DNA from: Candidatus Aminicenantota bacterium
GTDB taxonomy: Bacteria > Acidobacteriota > Aminicenantia > UBA2199
Direction of reading: 5' to 3'
Assembly: GCA_030612495.1 (NCBI GenBank)
Contig: JAUWNT010000123.1
Location: 1 to 6,122 of the forward strand
Length of the DNA stretch: 6,122 nt
Shown here: positions 1 through 5,862 of the stretch, one piece after another
Layout of the letters: every line of letters begins with the position of its first letter
Numbering within the stretch: position 1 is the stretch's first letter
Made by a program: the position numbers and the translations under genes
Notes under the pieces: generated by a model
Told to the model about the DNA's origin: nothing
Database searches by the model: none
What the model saw: only the letters and a program-made list of their open reading frames with translations

Positions 1-74
1 TATATATCATAAATAACTTACTCACTGATTGATTCTTTTCATCATATTAATCCAATATTCTTGTGTGAAGAATG

Positions 75-87
75 AAGACCTGACCCC
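75..87. repeat. GGGGTCAGGTCTT-type word, possible remnant of a dispersed repeat
   Basis: The + strand reads AAGACCTGACCCC, so the - strand reads GGGGTCAGGTCTT. From memory, this word recurs next to small Y1/REP-associated transposases and other dispersed repeats in deltaproteobacterial and Nitrospira-like genomes. Only one copy is present here, no transposase is visible, and no open frame covers it. The link to a mobile element is therefore inference, and the word could be chance. Confidence 0.3.
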
Positions 88-109
88 AATTGATTTACCA
101 ATTGATTTA
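86..109. repeat. Perfect 12-bp tandem duplication
   Basis: The unit CCAATTGATTTA occurs at 86-97 and again, identical and directly adjacent, at 98-109. The second copy abuts the first TTAACA box of the putative Pho operator. This looks like a recent slippage duplication. It overlaps the last two C residues of the GACCTGACCCC word. The sequence does not show whether the duplication has a regulatory effect. Confidence 0.8.
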
Positions 110-148
110 TTAACACAAAATTAACATTTATTTTATACTCAATTAACA
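110..148 (+). promoter_or_regulatory. Putative Pho box: TTAACA repeats in 11-bp register
   Basis: TTAACA occurs exactly at 110-115, 121-126 and 143-148. A degenerate copy, TTTATA, fills the missing slot at 132-137, so four boxes sit 11 bp apart on one face of the helix. PhoB/PhoP-family regulators bind direct repeats with 11-bp periodicity: the CTGTCAT-type Pho box in enterics and TTAACA-like hexamers in Bacillus. The array precedes pstS, the usual top target of the regulon, and phoB lies in the same operon. The natural reading is a PhoB-P operator that gives autoregulation. The assignment rests on periodicity and context. Confidence 0.72.
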
Positions 149-155
149 TAAAGGA

Positions 156-186
156 TTGATACTCTCATTTAAGACTGGAATATAAT
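156..186 (+). promoter_or_regulatory. Candidate pstS operon promoter (two possible -10 elements)
   Basis: Two readings are possible. First, GATACT at 158-163 (4 of 6 matches to TATAAT) lies 9 bp after the last TTAACA box, the spacing expected where a Pho box replaces the -35 element. Transcription would then start near 170 and the hairpin at 174-192 would be at the mRNA 5' end. Second, TTGATA at 156-161 and a perfect TATAAT at 181-186 form a -35/-10 pair with a long 19-bp spacer. The start would then be near 193, giving a very short leader. The first fits Pho promoter architecture better, the second fits the consensus hexamers better. Confidence 0.4.
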
Positions 187-192
187 TCCAGT
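174..192 (+). other. Inverted repeat / hairpin just upstream of the pstS RBS
   Basis: ACTGGAAT (174-181) and ATTCCAGT (185-192) are perfect inverted repeats around a 3-nt ATA centre. No T-tract follows, so it is not a terminator. It ends about 6 nt before the Shine-Dalgarno of pstS and contains the TATAAT hexamer. If transcription starts near 170 it would be a 5'-terminal stem-loop, of the kind that protects abundant mRNAs from decay. If TATAAT is the -10, it would instead be a DNA palindrome that a dimeric regulator could use. Confidence 0.55.
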
Positions 193-198
193 ATAAAA

Positions 199-206
199 AA
201 GGAGGG
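199..206 (+). promoter_or_regulatory. Strong ribosome binding site of pstS
   Basis: AAGGAGGG lies 4 nt before the ATG at 211, a near-perfect anti-16S match. It fits a binding protein made in large excess over the membrane subunits and fixes the pstS start. The contrast with pstC, which has no comparable site, is marked. Confidence 0.85.
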
Positions 207-210
207 TTAA

Positions 211-1035
211 ATGAAATTTTTGATTGGATTGTTTGTTTCTTTGTTTCTTGTGTTTAATGTTCCATCTTTGAATGCTGAAGAGAAGATTGTTATTGATGGC
301 TCAACTACTGTTGGCCCAATTGCAAAAGCTTTTGCTGAGTATTATATGAGTGTAAACAAAGATGTGGATATTTTGGTGAGTGAATCAGGTAGCGGTAATG
401 GTGCCAAAAGTTTGATAAATGGTACATGTGATATTGCTGATATGTCCAGGTTCATGAAAGATAAGGAATTTAAAGCTGCAGTTGGAAAGGGTATATTTCC
501 AGTTGCTCATGTTGTGGCATTGGATGGGATAGCCATAATTGTGCATCCTTCTAATCCAGTGGAAAATATAACAATTGACCAGATTCGGGATATTTACAAA
601 GGGAAAATCAGGAGCTGGAAAGAGCTGGGAGGACCCAACAAGAAGATTGTTATGATCAGTCGTGATACTAATAGTGGAACCTACGAGACTTTCCACAAAT
701 TAGTTATGAAAAAGCAGAAAATTGTACAAAACTGTGAATATGTAGGTAGCAATGGAGCTGTCAGAGGCAGAGTTCAAAACACTTCAACAGCTATTGGTTA
801 TGTTGGGCTTGGATTCCTGGACAGAAGCGTTAAAGGATTGAAAGTCAACAAAGTCTATCCTACACTAAGAACGATTTCTATAGGAAAGTATCCTATTGCA
901 AGGCCTTTGTTCATGTTCACAAATGGTTATCCTAAAATGGGTAGCCACATGTATCAGTTCGTAACTCTTTATTTAACAAAAAAGGGTCAGGAAATCATTA
1001 AGGGAATTGGTTTTGTGCCTTTAACCAAATATTAA
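211..1035 (+). CDS. pstS: Periplasmic phosphate-binding protein PstS
   Basis: This is the 274-residue substrate-binding subunit of the Pst ABC phosphate importer. It captures orthophosphate in the periplasm and delivers it to PstC/PstA. Residues 1-22 are a Sec signal peptide: short basic start, hydrophobic core, and a likely cut after LNA at 22/23. There is no lipobox cysteine, so the mature protein should be free in the periplasm. Phosphate-site segments are visible: GSTTV at 30-34, SGSGNG at 59-64, CDIADMSR at 73-80, and SRDTNSGT at 150-157, whose R151, S155, G156 and T157 correspond to the classic R...SGT loop. It is shorter than E. coli PstS (about 346) and belongs to the compact PstS class. 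The ATG is fixed by a strong RBS. It is first in the operon, behind the putative Pho box. Confidence 0.95.
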   Translation: MKFLIGLFVSLFLVFNVPSLNAEEKIVIDGSTTVGPIAKAFAEYYMSVNKDVDILVSESGSGNGAKSLINGTCDIADMSRFMKDKEFKAAVGKGIFPVAHVVALDGIAIIVHPSNPVENITIDQIRDIYKGKIRSWKELGGPNKKIVMISRDTNSGTYETFHKLVMKKQKIVQNCEYVGSNGAVRGRVQNTSTAIGYVGLGFLDRSVKGLKVNKVYPTLRTISIGKYPIARPLFMFTNGYPKMGSHMYQFVTLYLTKKGQEIIKGIGFVPLTKY

Positions 1036-1051
1036 TTTTTTATATTAAAGA

Positions 1052-2191
1052 GTGAAAACACAAATTAAAAAGAGTATTATTGTTAGCAAAGAGACCAGTC
1101 GTCTTAGACGCCTGGTCTCTTTTTCAACCCATGGATTTTTATTTATAATTGCATCTGTCTCTACAATTGCTGTAGCATTTATCATATTCTTTATTGCTAA
1201 AGAGGCTTTACCCTTTTTTAATTTGCGTGGATTTAAAGAATTTTTTACAAGTATTCAATGGTATCCTTCTGCATCACAGCCAGAATTTGGAGCTTTGTCT
1301 ATTATTTATGGAAGTATTATAGTAACTCTTCTGGCTGCTCTTATAGCAGTTCCTTTTGCCGTCTTATCAGCAATTTGTTTAAGTGATATACTATCTTTTT
1401 CTGTAAGGCAGATAGTTAAACCAGTGATTGAGGTTATTGCAGCTATACCTTCTGTAGCTTTTGGCTTTTTTGCTCTGGTTGTATTTGCGCCAATTTTGCA
1501 AAGGAGTGGGGGGCATTTGCTGGGTGTGGGGGTCTGGCTTTTGGGACTTCCTCTCAATTCGATTATTGCTTATCTGGTTAGTGATATTCTGGCGGATAAA
1601 ATATTTAAGAAAACTACTGTTGCTTTAAGAACATTAATTTTTATTTTGCTTGAATGCATTATTATTTTTAGTCTATATAAAGTATATACAATTTTTGACA
1701 GCATTACAATAAACAGTGGAACCAATATTTTGAATGTTTCTGTTATTCTGGCAATAATGATCTTACCAACAATTGTCAGTGTGTCAGAAGACGCATTACA
1801 GGCAGTTGGAAAGGAACTTAGGCAAGGAAGTTATGCACTTGGCGCCACTCGTACTGAGACTATCCTTAAGGTAGTAGTACCATCAGCAAAGTCAGGCATT
1901 ATTACTGGAATTATCCTGGGAATCATGAGAGCAGTTGGAGAAACTATGGTTGTATGGATGGCTTCAGGAAATGCAGCGCAGATACCACAACCATGGTACA
2001 ATATCTTCGAGCCGATTCGCACATTAACAGCTACAATTGCTGGAGATATGGGTGAAGCTGATCATGTTACAGGTTCTGCAAGGTATCATGTTTTATTTGC
2101 TATGGCTCTACTTTTATTAGTAATTTCTTTTATAAGCAATTTGATAAGTGAATGGTTTGTTGCCAGGTCTAAAAAGAAAATGGGAATTTAA
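1052..2191 (+). CDS. pstC: Phosphate ABC transporter permease PstC
   Basis: This is one of two inner-membrane channel subunits, pairing with PstA. Membrane segments appear near residues 29-50, 83-112, 124-148, 158-180, 192-214, 228-245, 280-302 and 347-368. The EAA-type loop that docks on PstB is around 258-285 (YALGAT, then VVPSAKSGI), followed by MRAVGETM at 292-299, typical of PstC. At 379 residues it is longer than E. coli PstC (319), mainly through extra residues at about 150-228 with an added hydrophobic stretch. The start is GTG, 16 nt after the pstS stop, with no clear Shine-Dalgarno. An in-frame TAA at 1046-1048 excludes an upstream start. The next possible in-frame start, TTG at codon 58, would delete the first membrane helix. 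Codons 13-24 form a terminator-like hairpin. Translation may be coupled to pstS. Confidence 0.94.
   Translation: MKTQIKKSIIVSKETSRLRRLVSFSTHGFLFIIASVSTIAVAFIIFFIAKEALPFFNLRGFKEFFTSIQWYPSASQPEFGALSIIYGSIIVTLLAALIAVPFAVLSAICLSDILSFSVRQIVKPVIEVIAAIPSVAFGFFALVVFAPILQRSGGHLLGVGVWLLGLPLNSIIAYLVSDILADKIFKKTTVALRTLIFILLECIIIFSLYKVYTIFDSITINSGTNILNVSVILAIMILPTIVSVSEDALQAVGKELRQGSYALGATRTETILKVVVPSAKSGIITGIILGIMRAVGETMVVWMASGNAAQIPQPWYNIFEPIRTLTATIAGDMGEADHVTGSARYHVLFAMALLLLVISFISNLISEWFVARSKKKMGI
1088..1124 (+). terminator. Terminator-shaped hairpin inside the 5' end of pstC
   Basis: AAAGAGACCAG (1088-1098) pairs perfectly with CTGGTCTCTTT (1112-1122). After one T/C mismatch the stem continues with CGTC (1100-1103) against GACG (1107-1110), closing a TTA loop. 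That makes 15 base pairs, 8 of them GC, ending in TTTTT at 1120-1124. The shape is that of an intrinsic terminator, located 52 nt after the pstS stop but within pstC codons 13-24. It may act as a partial terminator or attenuator, or as a 3' stabiliser for pstS mRNA, lowering pstCAB output. The structure is seen directly; the function is inferred. Confidence 0.6.
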
Positions 2192-2194
2192 ATC

Positions 2195-3541
2195 GTGAAA
2201 CTTCAAACTCGTAAAGTTTTTGATAGATCATTTACTGGTATTGGGTTAGTTTCTATTTTTTTGTTATTTGTTTCATTAATTGTTGTATTGGCACCTATTT
2301 TTGTGAAAGGTATGGGTGCATTTGTATTTAAGGGGACTATAGAGTTCAGGAAGTTCAATTATGAAAAGTTTGGGCGTGGAAAAAAGCAAAAGTTGGATGA
2401 AGAGGTCAAAAAAACCATAGAAGCAAGGAAATTTGTATATGATTTGATTACTGATTTTGAAAAGAAGATAAAAAACAATGAGATTCCAGATAGCTATAAA
2501 TATGAACGAAAAAAAGACGAATTAAAAGAATTGGTAAAGAAATTGATAGGGCCATTTCCTGGTGAACCGAGACCAGTATTACTGAGAGATCAATTTGGTG
2601 CAACACGCTGGGATAGAACAAAGGTAATACTTAATCAGGTGTTAAATGTTGAAAAATGGGATTATTCCAATCCTGATAAAATGGGGAAGAAGGTATTGGT
2701 GGCAAGGAAATTAGAATTTGAGGGTACTACTCTGGAAAAATTATTTCCTTATATTGAAGAAAACCTGAAACAGATGATGCTACCGAAGTTGACATTTTAC
2801 TGGCGTTTCCTTACAGATAAGTCATTTGATGCTCACTTTTTTGGGGGTATCTGGGCAGAAGTGTTGGGAACATTGTATCTTGTTCTTGGTACTATGTTAT
2901 TTGCAATTCCAATTGGGATTATTTCTGCTATATATCTTACGGAATTTGCTAGAGAGGGTAAGGTTGTAAGTTTACTGAGAACTTTTATAAGTACTTTGGC
3001 AGGTGTTCCAAGTATTGTTTTCGGGCTTTTTGGTCTGGCTTTTTTTATAAATACTGTAAAAGTGTCAGATAGCAAGAGTGTGTTAGCAGGTTCTCTTACA
3101 TTAGCACTCCTTGTTTTGCCCACTATCATACGTGCATCTGAGGAAGCGATTATTGCAGTACCTAAGACATATAAAGAGGCTGCATTTAGTCTGGGTGCCA
3201 GTAAAATTCATACTGTATTAACAGTGATCTTGCCAGCTGCTTTGCCTGGAGTATTAACAGGAATTGTTATAAGTATGGGAAGGGCAGCTGGAGAGACTGC
3301 ACCAATTATATTTACTGCTGCTGTAAGTATGGGCAAGCCCCTGAAATTGGTCCAGACTTTAACTCAGCCTACACCTGCTTTGCCATGGAATATATACAAT
3401 CTTGTTACTGAACATAAAGCAGTGGAGCAGATTCGTCATATTCAATTTGGTATGGTATTTACTTTAGTAATGCTCGTTCTTGTACTAAATATGGGTGCTA
3501 TTATTATGAGAGCGAGGATTTCAAAAAAGTTGAGGGAGTAA
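2195..3541 (+). CDS. pstA: Phosphate ABC transporter permease PstA, long form with large N-terminal loop insert
   Basis: This is the second channel subunit of the Pst importer. Residues 17-38 form the first membrane helix. The canonical core starts at FFGGIWAEVLGTLYLVLG (215-232) and continues through IPIGIISAIYLTEFA, VPSIVFGLFGLAFF (271-284), LALLVLPT, the EAA loop (EAAFSLGASK at 328-337, then VILPAALPGVLTGI) and GRAAGETAPI (362-371), to a last helix near 418-438. Residues about 50-205 are an extra soluble, Lys/Glu-rich segment between helix 1 and the core. It accounts for the length of 448 against about 296 in E. coli, and should face the periplasm if topology is conserved. The start is GTG, 3 nt after the pstC stop, with GGGAA at 2182-2186 as a weak RBS, so translation is probably coupled to pstC. 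Confidence 0.94.
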   Translation: MKLQTRKVFDRSFTGIGLVSIFLLFVSLIVVLAPIFVKGMGAFVFKGTIEFRKFNYEKFGRGKKQKLDEEVKKTIEARKFVYDLITDFEKKIKNNEIPDSYKYERKKDELKELVKKLIGPFPGEPRPVLLRDQFGATRWDRTKVILNQVLNVEKWDYSNPDKMGKKVLVARKLEFEGTTLEKLFPYIEENLKQMMLPKLTFYWRFLTDKSFDAHFFGGIWAEVLGTLYLVLGTMLFAIPIGIISAIYLTEFAREGKVVSLLRTFISTLAGVPSIVFGLFGLAFFINTVKVSDSKSVLAGSLTLALLVLPTIIRASEEAIIAVPKTYKEAAFSLGASKIHTVLTVILPAALPGVLTGIVISMGRAAGETAPIIFTAAVSMGKPLKLVQTLTQPTPALPWNIYNLVTEHKAVEQIRHIQFGMVFTLVMLVLVLNMGAIIMRARISKKLRE

Positions 3542-3551
3542 AAAGGCTAAA

Positions 3552-4373
3552 ATGAATCAAAAGAAGATACAACTTTCTGATAATCAATTGAAAAAAACCA
3601 GCAATTTTATGGATTGGGGAAAACCTCATATCTATTCTAAAGATTTTTCTGTTTTTTATGGCTCAAATGAAGCGATTAAGCAGGTCCATATCAAGATTCC
3701 TGAGAAGAAAGTAACAGCCATTATTGGGCCAAGTGGGTGTGGGAAAAGCACTTTTTTAAGGGCAATAAATCGTATGAATGATCTGATCATGGGCTGTTAT
3801 ATAAAGGGGAAAATATTTTTTGATGATGAAGAAATTTATGGGCAGTATGCTGATCCTGTTTTGCTTAGAAAACGTGTGGGTATGGTTTTTCAAAAGCCCA
3901 ATCCTTTTCCCAAATCTATTTTCGATAATGTAGCATATGGTCCAAAACTCCATACATCCAAAAGAAAAAGTGAGTTATATGAAACTGTAAAGAGGAGTCT
4001 AAATAGAGCTGCTCTTTGGGATGAAGTAAAAGAGAGATTAAATAATAATGCTTTGTCTCTTTCCGGAGGACAGCAACAGCGATTATGTATTGCAAGGGCT
4101 CTTGCAGTTGATCCTGAAATTCTTTTAATGGATGAGCCCACATCTGCTCTGGATCCCAGAGCAACTGGCTTGATTGAGGATTTGATAGGAGAATTGAGGG
4201 GTAATTATACTATCATTATTGTGACACACAATATGCAGCAGGCAGCAAGGGTTTCAGATTATACAGCATTTTTTTATGAAGGTGTTTTGATTGAATTTGC
4301 ACCTACATCTGAATTATTCACAACTCCAAAAGAGAAAAAAACAGAAGAATATATTACAGGAAGATTCGGATGA
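3552..4373 (+). CDS. pstB: Phosphate ABC transporter ATP-binding protein PstB
   Basis: This is the cytoplasmic ATPase that drives phosphate import through PstC/PstA. All ABC motifs are intact: Walker A GPSGCGKST at 59-67, Q-loop Q114 in MVFQKPNPFP, signature LSGGQQQR at 170-177, Walker B ILLMDEP at 190-196, D-loop SALD at 198-201 and H-loop H226. The pair NRMND (73-77) and QKPNPFP (114-120) is characteristic of PstB and separates it from other ABC ATPases. At 273 residues it is slightly longer than E. coli PstB (257) because of a polar N-terminal tail of about 25 residues. It starts 10 nt after the pstA stop, with AAAAGG at 3541-3546 as RBS. An interaction with PhoU and PhoR in phosphate signalling is known for the family. 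Confidence 0.97.
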   Translation: MNQKKIQLSDNQLKKTSNFMDWGKPHIYSKDFSVFYGSNEAIKQVHIKIPEKKVTAIIGPSGCGKSTFLRAINRMNDLIMGCYIKGKIFFDDEEIYGQYADPVLLRKRVGMVFQKPNPFPKSIFDNVAYGPKLHTSKRKSELYETVKRSLNRAALWDEVKERLNNNALSLSGGQQQRLCIARALAVDPEILLMDEPTSALDPRATGLIEDLIGELRGNYTIIIVTHNMQQAARVSDYTAFFYEGVLIEFAPTSELFTTPKEKKTEEYITGRFG

Positions 4374-4378
4374 TTTTT

Positions 4379-4385
4379 AAGGAGG
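4379..4385 (+). promoter_or_regulatory. Strong ribosome binding site of phoU
   Basis: AAGGAGG lies 8 nt before the ATG at 4394, in the 20-nt gap after pstB. After pstS this is the best Shine-Dalgarno in the operon, suggesting that phoU is translated independently and well. Confidence 0.8.
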
Positions 4386-4393
4386 AAAAATAA

Positions 4394-5065
4394 ATGGGGA
4401 GGCATTTACAAAGAGCCATACAGAACCTTATGAGGCAGTTAATTGCACTGAGCTCAAGGGTTGAGGAGAGCATAGAAATGGCTGTAAAATCTCTTGAAAA
4501 AAGAGATGAAGAGATGGCTAAAAATGTTATAGAAACAGATGAGGAAATTGATCAGAAAGAGATTGATATTGAAGAAGAATGTCTAAAAATATTGGCCTTG
4601 CATCAACCAGTAGCCATAGACTTAAGGTATATTATTGCAGCACTTAAAATTAACAATGACTTAGAGCGTATTGGAGACCTTGCAATGGATATTGCAGAGC
4701 ATGCTATTATTCTAATTACAAATCCTAGGCCAATAAAATATTTTGATTTTAATTTTATGTTTGAGAATGTTAAGAATATGTTGCGGAAGAGCCTGGATTC
4801 CCTGGTTCATCTGGATTCAAGTAAAGCATTTGAGGTTTTAGAAGAAGATGACAGAGTGGATGAAATTGATAAGCAGATATGCAAGGAAGTATTGAAGGAG
4901 ATAAAAAAGGACCATGAAAATGCTGAATTTTTAATTCAGAACATACATATTTCCAGGCATCTTGAAAGAGTTGCAGACCTGGCCACAAATATTGCTGAAG
5001 ATCTTATTTATTTAACTAAAGGGGAAATCGTTCGACATGGAAGGAGTACAGATCAAAACGAATAA
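4394..5065 (+). CDS. phoU: Phosphate signalling regulator PhoU
   Basis: This 223-residue all-helical cytoplasmic protein links the Pst transporter to PhoR and keeps the Pho regulon off when phosphate is plentiful. It shows the two-fold repeat of the family: two three-helix bundles, each with an acidic metal-binding motif, NDLERIGDLAMDIAEHA at 88-104 and RHLERVADLATNIAEDL at 188-204. The opening HLQRAIQNLMRQLIAL and the repeated acidic helices at 36-62 and 144-175 fit PhoU. Its length is close to the usual 220-240 residues. The gene lies 20 nt after pstB and has its own strong RBS. The position between the transporter and phoBR is the standard one. Loss of PhoU in known bacteria gives constitutive Pho expression. 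Confidence 0.95.
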   Translation: MGRHLQRAIQNLMRQLIALSSRVEESIEMAVKSLEKRDEEMAKNVIETDEEIDQKEIDIEEECLKILALHQPVAIDLRYIIAALKINNDLERIGDLAMDIAEHAIILITNPRPIKYFDFNFMFENVKNMLRKSLDSLVHLDSSKAFEVLEEDDRVDEIDKQICKEVLKEIKKDHENAEFLIQNIHISRHLERVADLATNIAEDLIYLTKGEIVRHGRSTDQNE

Positions 5066-5135
5066 ATTTGTAATTAAAAGGTTCCTGAATAGTATAGAAT
5101 TGACTTTAAATAATTATTTTGGTAGGTAATGTATA

Positions 5136-5858
5136 ATGAAGGATAAAAAAAACAGTCTGTTATTAAATTTTAAAAAGCCCTTAATTGCAGTTGTGGATGA
5201 TGAGCCAGATATACTTGAACTAATTTCTGTTAACCTTAAAAAGTCCAATTTTCAGGTAGAAACATTTCTTAAGGCTCAGCCTTTTTTTGATTTTCTAAAG
5301 CAAAGGACACCGGATTTGATATTATTGGATTTAATGCTTCCTGATTTTGATGGTCTGGAAGTGTGCAAAATGTTGAAACGGAATCCCGGTTGGAAAGATA
5401 TCCCAGTCTTGATTTTAACAGCTAAAGGTGATGAAACGGATATTGTGCTTGGATTGGAATTTGGTGCGGATGATTACGTGGTAAAACCATTTTCTCCAAA
5501 AGAATTGGTTGCTAGAATAAGGGCAGTATTAAGAAGAAAGAAGCCTCCTGAGCCAAAGGAGTCAAAGGAAGTTAGGATTGGTGATATATTGGTTATTGAT
5601 TTAAATAGGCATGAAGTATATGTAAAAAACAGGAAGACGAATCTAACAAAAACAGAATTTATTATATTAAATGTATTAGCTGAGAAGCCTGGATGGGTTT
5701 TCTCAAGGGAAAAATTGTTAACTCATTTATGGGGAGATGACAAATTTGTAATTGATAGGACTATTGATGTACATATTAAAAATTTGCGAGATAAACTCGG
5801 AGAAGTAGGTAAATGGGTTAAAAATGTGAGGGGAGTGGGGTATAAACTGGAACCATGA
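5136..5858 (+). CDS. phoB: Phosphate regulon response regulator PhoB (OmpR/PhoB family)
   Basis: This 240-residue transcription factor is activated by PhoR and is expected to bind the TTAACA array before pstS. The receiver domain spans about 15-135: acidic pocket D21, D22 and E23, phospho-acceptor D65 in LILLDLMLPD, switch T95 and conserved K117 in VVKPFSPKELVARIRAVLRR. A short charged linker (135-145) leads to a winged-helix domain at 146-238, with recognition helix DRTIDVHIKNLRDKLG at 207-222 and wing VRGVGYKLEP at the end. About 14 residues precede the usual receiver start. No closer ATG, GTG or TTG is in frame, so the ATG stands, with GGTAGG at 5121-5126 as RBS. The gene follows phoU by 70 nt. 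Family assignment is certain; the PhoB name rests mainly on context. Confidence 0.92.
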   Translation: MKDKKNSLLLNFKKPLIAVVDDEPDILELISVNLKKSNFQVETFLKAQPFFDFLKQRTPDLILLDLMLPDFDGLEVCKMLKRNPGWKDIPVLILTAKGDETDIVLGLEFGADDYVVKPFSPKELVARIRAVLRRKKPPEPKESKEVRIGDILVIDLNRHEVYVKNRKTNLTKTEFIILNVLAEKPGWVFSREKLLTHLWGDDKFVIDRTIDVHIKNLRDKLGEVGKWVKNVRGVGYKLEP

Positions 5859-5862
5859 ACAT

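Noticed and set aside
1..74. End of an upstream gene or start of a divergent gene
   Set aside because: Stops appear early in all three + frames, and the short ATG on the - strand near 41-46 closes after a few codons. Nothing supports a coding region.
1131..1133. ATG as an alternative pstC start that would put the hairpin outside the gene
   Set aside because: It is out of frame with PstC, so it cannot start the protein. The pstC frame needs the upstream GTG to keep its first membrane helix.
2833..3129. Antisense open frame of 98 codons within pstA, and similar antisense frames in pstS, pstC, pstB and phoU
   Set aside because: They lie opposite well-recognised genes, have no RBS or recognisable motif, and their composition is what the sense codons dictate.
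4793..4818. Short direct repeat TGGATTC within phoU
   Set aside because: Two 7-8-nt copies in coding sequence are easily chance and show no structure.
5100..5137. TTGACT (5100-5105) with TATAAT (5132-5137) as a phoB promoter
   Set aside because: The spacer is 26 bp, far from 17, and the TATAAT overlaps the phoB ATG, so it could not produce a usable leader.
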